A stretch of DNA of 64,000 bases from Strigamia acuminata (taxonomy: Eukaryota; Arthropoda; Chilopoda; Geophilomorpha; Linotaeniidae), in the NCBI GenBank assembly GCA_949358305.1, contig OX442314.1, forward strand, positions 6,327,087-6,391,086, given 5' to 3'. The position numbers and the translations under genes were made by a program. The notes beneath the pieces are model-generated. The model worked only from the letters and a program-made list of their open reading frames with translations. It was not told where the DNA came from and searched no databases. Positions 34,601-45,139 of the stretch are shown piece by piece. Every line of letters starts with the position of its first letter. Position 1 is the stretch's first letter.

Positions 34601-36985
34601 TAAATGACAAAAACTCCCAATTATTGGTTGTTGGCCTTTAATATGTTGTCTAGTGGTATCCCGTCACCCGTTGCGGGGGTGCCACAAGGGCACACCACAC
34701 CGGCAACCGACCCGTCACACACAGGGCGTAAGCCCCATGGATGACGTGGTCGGTTCAACATTACATTCATGTCGTACTCACCTACGACCCGCAGCAGCCA
34801 CTCATGGAGGATGCACTATTTTTGCTGTTCTAAACATCGACTGATCAGCCAAAACGCGATCAGTAATCAGTTGGCAGTGGGTCATTGCACTAGCATTAAC
34901 GACACACAAATTTGCAAGCATGTTTTCATTCAAAGATTCATTTTAAAAACACCAGATTGAATCTGTGACGATTCTACTTTTTAGCTAATTTATTAACTAA
35001 ATATAAAGAGATTTATCGGTTTATACAAGACGTTGCTAAGACTAGCAACAACCTAACGGAGATAAGCTACGGAAGTCCTGTGAAATGTGAATACGCGAAT
35101 GAACAGAAATAACTTACGGTTTTGTGTGTGACGTAACATGTTTATTACTCATAATAACAATTGGTTGAGGGTTCTGAGCGCGTGTAAACGGGCGGCATCA
35201 ACTGGTTGAGGATCCGGGCGAAACCAGAGGGGTACGGCTGACTTTACGGCATCGTCACAACGATCGTTACGGAGGCGTAGAGGGTCCCGCAACGGCTAGA
35301 TAATGTGAAGAGTCCTTCACATTGGATGGGAATATTCTTTAGAATATTCCTCATTTTAGTAAATATAAAATAGTCATTACAACATAACAATTCATTGTTA
35401 TGTAATTATTTGGGCGAGGGCAGTCACGGCAATTGAGAGAATTGTCGCGGGAGTTGTTGAGGCTCCATCCGCCAGCATGCCTTACGACGACAAGATCTCG
35501 TGATCAGGCGCCGAGTATTTGTTTGTAAACAACAAGGCGCTATCGGTGGTACCAACCACCCGGTAAACATATCCTGCGTTTAAACAGTTGGGATTACCAA
35601 TACCCAAGTAGTTGTTTAACGTAATGTTATCACATTACTCACGGGCTACTATCCCGGCGTGTGTACCTGTAAATACGCTCTTTACCGACCACTACATTGC
35701 GGAAGGACCTATGTTAAGCAATTCGCCCTGAGATGACATTTGTCCGTGTTTGTTTCGTGCTCGGGTGGGACCTCCCGCGCACATGCTCTTGGCAGAGCAT
35801 CTGACCTTTGTCCGGGGAATCGCTCAGATAGATGCGACTATCACCGTTCACATAGTTTGATATTTATTTAACGGGTTAATCAATTCCGTGCATGAGCAAT
35901 ATTCTATGCCACCGTACGAAATCCTACTGCTCCTTAGAACAGCTGGCTAACGCTACGGGGCCATTTCATGTTGTTAACATGTCTACAAGGTTAGCCTTCC
36001 CAGATGGGCCCTACAACAAGCAATAACGTGATAGTAATTATACATATCCATTGAGAGCTGAGGAGGCCTGATGTGTCGATAGAGAAAGTGAGATCAAACG
36101 ATAACAACAATTCAACTACAGACAATATAGACATATTCAGTTTTCAGGCAAGGCTCGGCTGGGTGGAAAAACCAGAGCCTATATAGTTCTGTAGAACAAT
36201 CAGATTGGCGACAGCCAATCGGGTGGCAGAATCGATGGATTCGTAGGTCACTAGTCCAAACCTAATATAAGACTGTGTCCAGAAGGGTCCGGTTGGTCCC
36301 CTTCGTAAGGTAAGTAAATACTATATTGATTCTATCAAATCAATATATTCTAGGTAAATAATACTTAGTTAAGTTGAATAAAATATTTATATTTTATTCT
36401 TCTTCTCAAAGTGATGATTTTATCACAACTTATAACTTTCTCGAGTTTGAACTACGCGCGTTATTTAAACAGCGCCATCAAGTGTGAACATTGGGAATTA
36501 CGGGTTTATAACCGTCACAAATCTGTTCGAAAAACACCTAAACCCTTTTCAGCAGATAAACTGCCACCATTTGCATCTTTGACCAATCTCCTCTTTGTTT
36601 CAGATTACCGTACATGGGAAAACCTAATTTGCCAGTTTGTAACACTACAAGTGCCGTAACTACTGCTCATTTCACGTATTTAAGCAACCTTGGCTCGAAT
36701 CAAAAACAATGCAAATGTAAACAACCTTGCAAACGTATTTTTTACAAAAGTACTTTTCGGGAGAATAACTTACCAGAAAATCACGTAACTGTGCTAAGCT
36801 TAGCATTCCAATTTGCTGATAGCTTTGTAGAGATTGTAGCAGAGAAACAAGCATATCCGATATCTCAATTCGTAAGCGATTTCGGTAGCATTGTAGGACT
36901 GGGTTTGGGAATGTCACTTCTCTCTTTGTACGATTGGATTTTAAAAACTTATAATTGGTATCGGAATCAAGATAGGAGTTGTTGA
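31602..36985 (+). CDS. Tandem double-subunit DEG/ENaC channel, copy B (intact)
   Basis: Nine inferred exons: 31602-32099, 32176-32403, 32463-32555, 32618-32721, 32784-33570, 33633-33690, 33864-33953, 34208-34514 and 36604-36985. Together they make 2547 nt and 848 residues. DEG/ENaC proteins are trimeric sodium or cation channels of the plasma membrane, each subunit having two membrane helices and a Cys-rich ectodomain. Here the plan occurs twice: TM1 (about 55-71) then YSYP-type and LPDLMVC segments; a Cys-rich region; TM2 (about 396-426, filter GLS); a 38-residue charged linker; TM1' (about 465-483) then FPSVTVC; a second Cys-rich region (PCEENKSAYLTC...CW); and TM2' (about 811-835, filter GMS). 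The N-terminal gating HG motif appears as IG (CDIIGLEDF), and half 2 has none. The final intron is enlarged by two LTR-like insertions. An alternative is two separate subunits, but no conserved Met lies between TM2 and TM1', and exon 5 spans both helices. Confidence 0.88.
34530..34817. mobile_element. Short LTR-like insertion in last intron of copy B
   Basis: Begins TGTGACTGATATGG and resembles the solo LTR at 13024-13653, with shared blocks such as CACACA(C/G)GG and CCCATG(A/G)(A/G)TGACGTGGTC, but is less than half its length. ATTT flanks it on both sides (34526-34529, 34818-34821). The equivalent intron position in copy A lacks it. Confidence 0.6.
34964..36519. mobile_element. Solo LTR-like element, family 1, in last intron of copy B
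   Basis: Starts TGTGACGATTCTAC and ends AACCGTCACA, with inverted termini TGTGACG/CGTCACA. AATC flanks both sides (34960-34963, 36520-36523). Copy A retains the empty site (GATTGAATCTGTTC near 14152). It is homologous to 422-2175 but carries a single copy of the unit duplicated there. It contains no coding frame. The insertion enlarges the last intron to about 2.1 kb without touching exons. Confidence 0.82.
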
Positions 36986-38748
36986 TTTACACTCAAATAA
37001 GTGCAAATAAAATATTACTAACATTAGCTAAGCACATATAAGAATATTTAAAATTTCGTTTGTCACAGATTAAAAAATAAATGTACCGGTATATTTAATC
37101 ATCACGAATTGTTAGTTCAACATGCACCAGCAAAAATCATTATTGTCAAATTCAGAGTCTGTCTCCAAGTCAGCACCCAGTGCGATTTTTTTGTGTGTCC
37201 TTCTAACTCCCTACGAACTTTATACATCGTATTTATAAATGAATTAAAAACGCGTTTGAGACGTCGTATATTTGTTAGAATGCACAAAAAACTAAAACTA
37301 TTTCCGTTCTCAATTTTATAATTATTTGGGTAACTTGTGTAAGTTTCTACTTTTACCTATTGATCTAACTCATTTCAAATTATTCAGCAAAAATTGTTGT
37401 TATGACTAAATTAGAATGTACACTGCAGCTTTTAGAAGGAAAAATAAAAAATAATTCATAAACATTAATAGGTTCATTCAACCATATTTGCCGTCCCTCA
37501 ATCAAATTCTTCACCAAAACTTCTAACACCATAAATTACAGATCTAGTAAAATTGTTGGAGAAAAAAAATGAACTGACCAAATCAAATTTTGATACAGTT
37601 ATTACAACATCTCGTGATTGACAGGTTTCTCTATACTGCAAATTTGTGTTGACAGTGCCACACCTTAGCACCCGAACCTCGAAAAGTTTTCTTTTTTTCA
37701 AATTGACCCTAAAGTGATTAATAATCTGTTTCCTTCCTACTAAAATGAGCTCATGGGTGCTCAAAATGTGCAGTTCAAGATACAGAAATCACGGCAAAAG
37801 CGTACACAGTCTCCAATTAATTTCCAAGTGCCTTTTCACACAAAGCAGGTAAAAAATTTATAATATATTGATATTGCTCTGTTAAAAAGCGATACAACCG
37901 GTAGTTTTAATCTTACAAGGCCCCTTTAGTCCGCGTTAAATTTGTAATTGTATAACATCCAACAAATAAATGATGTTATTTATGGCTTGTCCAGTTTATT
38001 TCAGTACTTTAACGAAAGTTCCACCAGGGGGCGCCCCTAACAGGGCATCCGGTCCCTGTCTAACCAGTCTAATTTTTACCGACCACAGGTCAGCACGTCT
38101 TTTTGCATATTCGTCCCCTGGCGGATATGGCCATTGTCACAATGCTACACCACTTTTGCATTTTTGAAGATTATAATGCAGAGGACTTACTATGTATCAA
38201 CAGACTATTTATTTATTTATTTAAAACACTCCAGTGGAGTAAAAATATAAGAAAGTTCAAAAGTTTTTTGTTCGTTAAGTCTAAATTTGTGGATGCCCCT
38301 GTGCAAGTGCAACATGGATTTGAGCTTTTTGCCTGTTTTTATTTTATATTTTTCATTCATTAACAATTAAAAATATAAAATTCAAGTTTACTTTTGGTGT
38401 TTTGACAGAGGGCACAATTGCAAGCTCTCTGTTTCACTATACATGGTACAGTTCTATTCAAAACCAAATGTAAAATTTTATTTTCGCAATTTTTATACTG
38501 TACTACATTTTGAACTGAACATCTGTTATGACATAAGAATTTTCAATTTTTTTTAAAGTTCCCTGAAAGTAAACACACATTTATGTCAACATCACTATTT
38601 TTCCTCTAATTTAATAAGTTGTCTCCTTGAATATCACTTGATGTGCCATTCTTCTGCACCTGTGTCAAGGTGTCAAGTTTAAAAGGAACTTGAGAGCACT
38701 GAAACACTTTCCACCAGTACAACACCGACATCATTTTTGGACTCCGCT
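36986..38748. other. Intergenic region between DEG/ENaC copy B and PLA2-1
   Basis: To about 37430 it is homologous to the 3' flank of copy A. The rest is AT-rich with an isolated GC-rich patch at 38015-38150 that I could not identify. No gene is supported. Confidence 0.45.
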
Positions 38749-39393
38749 ATGAAGTACCTCGCAGCAATTTCTCTGTTTCTTGGTATGTTTTTTTCAACAA
38801 ATCTTCTGTACAATATAACCAACTTCCTACCATTCCAGCCCTATCCCTTGCATGGGGAAAACTTAAAGTTATGGAGCGGAACTTGTACAACTTCCAGGAT
38901 ATGGTTTCAAAGGTAACCAACCGAAGTGCTTTGGATTACAATAACTATGGGAATTGGTGTGGCAAAGGTGGTAAAAATGAACCGGTTGACGATGTTGACA
39001 GGTAAAAAAACTAAAAAAAAATGCAGAAAAATAGAGACTATCAAAGTTGGTTTCTGATTTCTCCCACAAATTTCCTGATTCTATTATTTAGTTGTTGTCG
39101 AGATCACGACAAGTGTTACTATAGAGTAAACCGCGCAGAGTGCGCTCATATGTTTCTAACGGGTGTCTATCTAGTACCATACACATGGACCTTTGAAAAT
39201 GGGGTGGTCCATTGTTGTAAGTACATAAAATATGACAATTTCTATTTTGTTTAAACAATTTTTTTTTTGGATTTTTTTAGCATCCGATCAATCCAAATGT
39301 GCCGAAGTGCTGTGCCACTGCGACAAAACCTGTGTGGAATGTTTTGCGCGAAGCGAGTACCACAAAGAGAATAAACGAGGCTGGCTCTGGTAA
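38749..39393 (+). CDS. Secreted phospholipase A2-like gene 1
   Basis: Exons are 38749-38782, 38839-39001, 39092-39216 and 39281-39393, all with GT-AG borders (144 residues). The first residues form a signal peptide (MKYLAAISLFLALSLAWG). The calcium loop reads YGNWCGKGG, and the catalytic helix CCRDHDKCY carries the His-Asp pair. The last exon has CHCDKTCVECF with the second catalytic Asp. The family hydrolyses the sn-2 acyl bond of phospholipids using Ca2+ after secretion. Relative to classical group I/II enzymes there is an extra Cys after CDK. It shares intron phases with the genes at 51775 and 55749. No missing catalytic residue is seen. Confidence 0.9.
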
Positions 39394-39867
39394 GAATAGT
39401 AAGCACTTCTAGCCAATGCCAATCAATTTAGATTTCCTGATACCATGTCCATTGCTGAGACTTAGGACGATTAAGCGCAAGACTTCCCATCCGCCGTTTT
39501 TTCTGAATCTAACAAGGGGAGAGCACCAATAAGCTATCACAGATTGTTATAATATTAAACAAGAAGGATTGTTATATCATGCTGAATGAGACCCTAAAAT
39601 AATTTTATTCCATAGACAGCCAACAATGCAAACAATGAGCTCAAAGTTGGCACTATTTTGTCTGTGTATACATCAAATCTGAGCAATCAGGCCTAGTGTA
39701 TGAATACTGTAAACAACAGTTGCTAGGTAAAAAATAGTCCCAAGATCCAAGTTCAATTTTATCATTTGAGATTCAATGATGTCATTTCCTCTTTTGATAT
39801 CACATGACATATGACATCAGAACTTTGTTCAACAACATGACTGTCTTCATGAAGACAATAATAGTTT

Positions 39868-39939
39868 GTAGTGGTGGTCCAGTGGTTCAGGCAATGGACT
39901 AGGAATCTTTCCACACAGGTTCAAATCCTGGTGTGTGTG
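39868..39939 (+). ncRNA. tRNA-Ser-like sequence (left arm)
   Basis: An A-box-like TGGTCCAGTGG and a B-box GGTTCAAATCC have tRNA spacing. The anticodon-loop-like CTAGGAATC would read GGA (Ser). The variable arm is shortened and the 3' end (GTGTGTGTG) does not pair with the 5' GTAGTGG, so a functional acceptor stem is absent. It is best viewed as a tRNA-derived relic or SINE head. Confidence 0.5.
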
Positions 39940-40112
39940 AAAATTTTTTACTTTTATTTTTTAATTTTTTTTAGCAGTAATTTTAATGTTTGTAATTTTA
40001 TGTTTGTTAAAAAATTAAAATTAATTAATTAAAGTTTTCTAAAAACAAACATAAAATTACAAACATTAAAATTACTGCTAAAAAAAAATAAAAAATAAAA
40101 GTAAAAAATTTT

Positions 40113-40184
40113 CACACACACCAGGATTTGAACCTGTGTGGAAAGATTCCTAGTCCATTGCCTGAACCACTGGACCACCACTAC
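40113..40184 (-). ncRNA. tRNA-Ser-like sequence (right arm)
   Basis: Exact inverted copy of the left-arm tRNA-like segment, with the same A-box, B-box and GGA anticodon-like loop, and the same defective acceptor stem. Confidence 0.5.
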
Positions 40185-40540
40185 AAACTATTATTGTCTT
40201 CATGAAGACAGTCATGTTGTTGAACAAAGTTCTGATGTCATATGTCATGTGATATCAAAAGAGGAAATGACATCATTGAATCTCAAATGATAAAATTGAA
40301 CTTGGATCTTGGGACTATTTTTTACCTAGCAACTGTTGTTTACAGTATTCATACACTAGGCCTGATTGCTCAGATTTGATGTATACACAGACAAAATAGT
40401 GCCAACTTTGAGCTCATTGTTTGCATTGTTGGCTGTCTATGGAATAAAATTATTTTAGGGTCTCATTCAGCATGATATAACAATCCTTCTTGTTTAATAT
40501 TATAACAATCTGTGATAGCTTATTGGTGCTCTCCCCTTGT

Positions 40541-41195
40541 AAGTTGCCTCACACCAATGTGAAGTAGGCAAAGTCGGGTCATTTCATCGAATCCCGTTTC
40601 ATCGAATCCCGTTTCGGTTACCTAAATATGATGACATTCTTTTTTCTTGTCTCCTAAGAATGCCTACATTTATATTTAACATTGGAATAAAAATATCACC
40701 TAAAAATAACATAAAAAAATTTCAGATATTATTTTTAACTTCTAACATTAAAAATAAATGTACACTTTATTATGTTAGCCAAAAATGTAAATGCGAGATG
40801 TCAGTTGTCCACCATTTGTCCGCAAATAACGTCATTTTGTGAGTTTTCGGCCGTAGATGGCACCACAATCACGAAACAAATTCTCTCCAAATTCTATTCT
40901 CTAGTGGATAGTGTAGTGTTTATTAGTTTATTTAGAAGAATGAATACTAACGGGATTTTTTTATAATGACAATAATTTGTTTCTGTTATTTTACTAGGGA
41001 CGCACTTAGATTAGTTGGCGTCGTATAACCAAATAAGGCCGCCTAATTTTAGCAAGCTGACGAAATCCAGGCCATCTCAAGTACTATTTGATGTAATTCT
41101 ATAATATATACCTGTGATTAAAAACAAAGATAAAAAAAAGATTTATGATGTTGAAAATTAATTTAACAATATATCAATTTAAACGGAACAAGTTC
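40541..41195. other. Intergenic AT-rich stretch
   Basis: Contains a 17-bp tandem motif TTTCATCGAATCCCG(T) near 40583-40615. Nothing else is recognised. Confidence 0.35.
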
Positions 41196-41628
41196 AGCTA
41201 GGTTCACACTTGACGCAAATCAAGAAAACTGAAGCAACACAAGCTGTTTACGTCCAGAAATTCTTGACATTGACGTGCCAATTCCTGCTTCAACTCCTGC
41301 TTCAACTCCAAGTTGGCGTAAGCGATGCAACGCAAGGAAAGGTCTTGCGGCCAACCAATCACGGTCGACTCCAACTCTCGTGTAATTCACGTCAGGTTGG
41401 TGAGACTTTGCCACATGGAAACAAGCCGCCATTTTCGGATTCTGGAACTTGTTCTAGAACTAGATCCAATTCCAGGTTTCATTGAAACCATCTGATGGGC
41501 CAGACAAAACATCAACTGTTTCAGCTGTTCACACGTGCCCTACAGTGTGAGCCAGCTCTGCATTGTGTTTGACTAATTTTTCCTTGCGTTGCGTCACCCC
41601 TAGTGTGAACACAAGTGTGAACCTAGCT
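41196..41628. mobile_element. Short inverted-repeat element (MITE-like)
   Basis: Ends are AGCTAGGTTCACACTTG and its reverse complement. A second inner inverted pair is built on GCAACGCAAGGA/TCCTTGCGTTGC. No transposase frame is present. I could not fix a target duplication, so the superfamily is open. Confidence 0.7.
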
Positions 41629-42367
41629 TAAATCACTAAGCAGCATAGGTCTGCTGGAAATATCAGCAGTTGTCAACTCAGTCATATTTGTTGTTAATTG
41701 TTAGAAAAAATTGCCATCGATCGAGTTAGATTTGAAGAAGTTTAATCGCACATGATACCGTGCGAACTGCACACGTTATCGACACGTAACCGGAAGTCAG
41801 GTTGCCGTTACAAGTTCCACGAGATTACAGGAACACTCCCACTGGCGGTGGAGACCCTCAGACGGGATTTGCATGTAACACTTGGCCAGGTGACACAAAA
41901 TAACAACAATATTGGTGATAAACATCAGTCTGTGACGATGTTGAATTGGTATCAATCCAATTGAGGAGCGATAGAAACTAGGCTTTGACCGATACCATAA
42001 TTATCCAATATTAGCCGATACCCATATTGGCCTCCTAAATATCGACCGATATTGATACTGATACAGACATTATTGTACAATTAATTTTTATAATAAAACA
42101 GGTTTGTAAACAGTTTGTATTTGCTAAAATTAACTGTTTTTATTTATTCAAGTAAATTACCAAGAAAAATTATTTAATAAAAAATTTTTTTTTTATTCTC
42201 ATGATGAACCGAAGCGATTAATTTGTTCCAAAATAAGATAACAGATAATTCCTTGTTCAAATATATTTTTGCCGTTAACAGATTAAAATTGATAATTTCA
42301 GTAATAAAAACTTGATAACTCCAAACAACTGAAGTATTTTACCTTAATTCAACAACTCTAAATAATA

Positions 42368-43788
42368 ATGGGAAATAATATTAAATCCATTGCAAAAGCG
42401 GAGACATTTCTGCTTGATTATTCCGACCGAAGAGATCTCGTGGGCTGTCAGGTACACTAAGAAACCCAATGTTCCCTACAACCAGTTACACCCATTGGGT
42501 TAACATGGAGATGAGAACTCAACTCCAAAATTTTTAGTCTTTATAATTACTATTTACAAATTGTTTTCAGTGGCCTCTAGGGTTTGCGCCATGGCTTGCA
42601 TACCGATCAATAACAGCGCTGTACTTGGTGATCCTGTTAGTTGTTGCCTTCGTCAACAAATTCATGCGTTACCAATGGAAATTCTTCACCTTTCTCACAC
42701 ATTGGGGTTTCCTCATGTTTGTACTTAACCACATCCTCAAATGGATCTGCTTAATCAAGTACAAAAAATGGTTTACACCGTGTAAACACAAAGGTAATGT
42801 CTAGAGACCAGATAAATGCATAAACGCATAAGAAAATATTATTTTGCATAAATAACCAAAATTGGTGATGATGATTAGACCCCGGATCTTTATGCAAAAT
42901 AAAATTCGTTTTATGCGCATAAAATATGCACCATAAATTCCATTTTATGCAAATTAAAAATAAAAATATGCGAAATAAAAAAAATTAATCGAGTGAAATC
43001 AGTGCTAAATAACAACTTCATGCCATTTCAAAATGTTCTTGATGTAAATGAATTGTAATTAGTAATTACCAATCCGGGCCCTACATGTCCAACATAAACT
43101 GTTTACGTAGTTGTCACAAGTGTTTATTCTGTAGTCACCGTTTCATGTTGGCATGTAAATACAAAAAGCTGGAAAATTGACATTTTCTTGTTGAATTGCA
43201 GATTTACCTGATGAAGAAAAACCATTATTGTTTCACCAACAATCTTGGCTCCCAAACCATGAGAAAAATCATAGTCTTCTGTCTTTCTCCTGGGCAGTTG
43301 CCAACATAGCCAATGTATTTGCTACACTCATCACTATCAACTACTGGCCTGGTGGAACTGGTAAAACCAATCAACCTTTTCTCTCTGGCTTTTTAAACAT
43401 TTGTTTTTTTTTTCAATTTTCTTTAGTGGTTTCTTTTGCAAATCTGCCAGACATTCTAAACTTCCAACTGCATGGCATAAATGCAATAATGGCACTTCTG
43501 GATTTAATGCTTGTGGCTCAACCAACACTTCTCCTTCATTTCTATCAGCCAATCCTATTCCTTTGCTGTTATTACTCCTTCACTGCATTTTATTATGTTG
43601 CAGGTGGGACCAGTAAATCTGGAACAAGAGCAATCTATTCCTTTTTGGATTGGGACAACTCACAACAGACCATTTTGAATTTACTTATGATAGGGCTGGA
43701 ACTGCTTATCATTCACATTGCAATGTGGTTACTTGCCGTGTTAAGAAACATCATTGCAGGTTTGATGCGCAATAAACAGCCACTTTGA
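42368..43788 (+). CDS. Rolling-stone-like multipass membrane protein 1
   Basis: Exons are 42368-42451, 42571-42793, 43202-43360 and 43427-43788 (275 residues). The protein starts MGNNIKSIAKAETFLLDYSD and has several hydrophobic helices. The C-terminal half shows the rolling-stone signature: HGINAIMALLDLML, then LLHFYQPILFLCCYYSF, then YYVAGGT and YSFLDWDN. Drosophila rolling stone acts in myoblast fusion; whether that role applies here is inference. The gene lies about 1.35 kb upstream of a close paralog with the same intron phases. Intron 2 contains a MITE (42801-42985). Each exon begins and ends at consensus splice sites. Confidence 0.85.
42801..42985. mobile_element. MITE in intron 2 of rolling-stone gene 1
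   Basis: Begins CTAGAGACCAGATAAATGCAT and contains an inverted end matching the right end of the element at 57716-58200 (CGGAT...AAATAAAATTCG...TTTATGC). It appears internally deleted. Confidence 0.6.
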
Positions 43789-43890
43789 CGTGTTGTGTCT
43801 AAATGGACATGTCATGAGCATCCATAAAAGACATTTCATGGACACCACTGATACATTGAGACGATTACGCAATCCAGTGAATGGGTTTAA

Positions 43891-44265
43891 AGGTAGAAAC
43901 ACAGAGAAGCGAGTAAAATTTAAAAGTTTGCTTTTACTTGAAAAAGTGGCTAAAAACTCGCCCGTTTGAGCAAACACAAGCTTACGTTTTGATTCCAAGC
44001 TTTGTTTTGAAGCGAGCTTGAACTCACCCGCTTCGAGCTTGCTGGTGTTTTGGTCGTCTGACTTTGACAGCCAATCACGATCGTGAGGAAATTCTTGGAG
44101 GACATTTTGGCGGGAATTTCTAGCTAGCTATCTAGCTAGCTTAAGTTTGCTAGTTAAGCTGATACTGTAAGTCAAAAGTGGGTCAAGTGAGCTTGTAAAT
44201 GACTCCCTCTTTAGACTTGTACTAACAAGCTTTGGAATTTTACCTGCTCCCTTGTGTTTCTACCT
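43891..44265. mobile_element. MITE with TAA target duplication (Harbinger-like)
   Basis: Ends AGGTAGAAACACAG and CTTGTGTTTCTACCT are inverted and flanked by TAA (43888-43890, 44266-44268), the 3-bp duplication typical of PIF/Harbinger. A palindromic TAGCTAGCTATCTAGCTAGC lies inside. It has no coding capacity. Confidence 0.65.
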
Positions 44266-44269
44266 TAAA

Positions 44270-45139
44270 GCCCTAGTTCTTAACCTTTGTACATCCCGCT
44301 TTACTTTTAAAATCTGTACTCGTACCCCTTACAAAAAGAAAATTTTTTTTTGAACTAATTTCTTACTGGTGTTACTTAACCACTAATATATTAAACATTT
44401 TTCTGAAGTAATCTCGCACTCCCAGAGTGCTGGTCTGAAGTCTGTTTAAAAAAAAACTTGGCTATTGACCCGTCCACAGCCATTGCATCGTCATTACAAA
44501 TGCACAATCAAAAAATAGTTCTAAAATTTCACATATCCACCACAAGAGGACGTTAATAGAAAATAACAAGCCTTCTTTTTCAAACCAGTCTTGACCGGTT
44601 AGTCCTATATGGCTACAATTTTAATTAGTTAGGTTTATTTTTTATTTTAATGTGTATTTTGTGCCTACTTACATTTATAATCAGTTAATTAATGAATATT
44701 AGTTGTCATCTTGAACTTGAGCTCTTTTATTCATTATTTACGATTACATAATCGCTTTTTTATATCCTTGAGCTGGTGATATGTCCACCAATGAGAGTTT
44801 GAACCAATGTATCTATTTTTATACTGTTGATTAAAAACTAAAGTTGAAAACTACTAAAAAATGCATTTCCATAAAACACGCGAAAACACACATTTAGTAA
44901 TTAGCAAAATGAGCAGCAGATGACTAGACGAATAAACTCCGAAGGCCAGGGGTGATATAATTTTGTTACTGTTTGCACTTTGATGTCCAATTATTATTTC
45001 TGTGAAATTAAAGCTGATAGGAAAAAATCTAATCCAACGAGATAGAAATATTGTTTTAATCAAAAGATAAAAACTGATAATTCCAGTGACAAATAACAGA
45101 TAACTCCAAGCACAAAAAATACACACGGTTAAATTAAAA
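44270..45139. other. Intergenic region between rolling-stone genes
   Basis: AT-rich, no gene recognised. The last 100 bp before the ATG at 45140 resemble the corresponding part before gene 1, containing CTGATAATTCCAGT-like and ATAACTCCA motifs. Confidence 0.4.

Larger units (their letters stand above)
39512..40540. repeat. Near-perfect palindrome, 497-bp arms
   Basis: Left arm 39512-40008 and right arm 40044-40540 are reverse complements with constant register (paired coordinates always sum to 80052) and one mismatch noticed. A 35-bp AT-rich spacer separates them. Each arm carries a tRNA-like segment. The outer ends read ACAAGGGGAGAGCACC and its complement. No coding frame or transposase is present. 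Confidence 0.93.

Noticed and set aside
31602..36985. Two separate neighbouring DEG/ENaC genes instead of one fused gene
   Set aside because: TM2 of the first and TM1 of the second are in one uninterrupted exon without stop, splice signal or conserved Met between them, in both copies. Only transcript data could overturn this.
39868..40184. Two functional tRNA-Ser genes
   Set aside because: Acceptor stem does not pair, variable arm is shortened, and the two are exact inverted copies within a palindrome.
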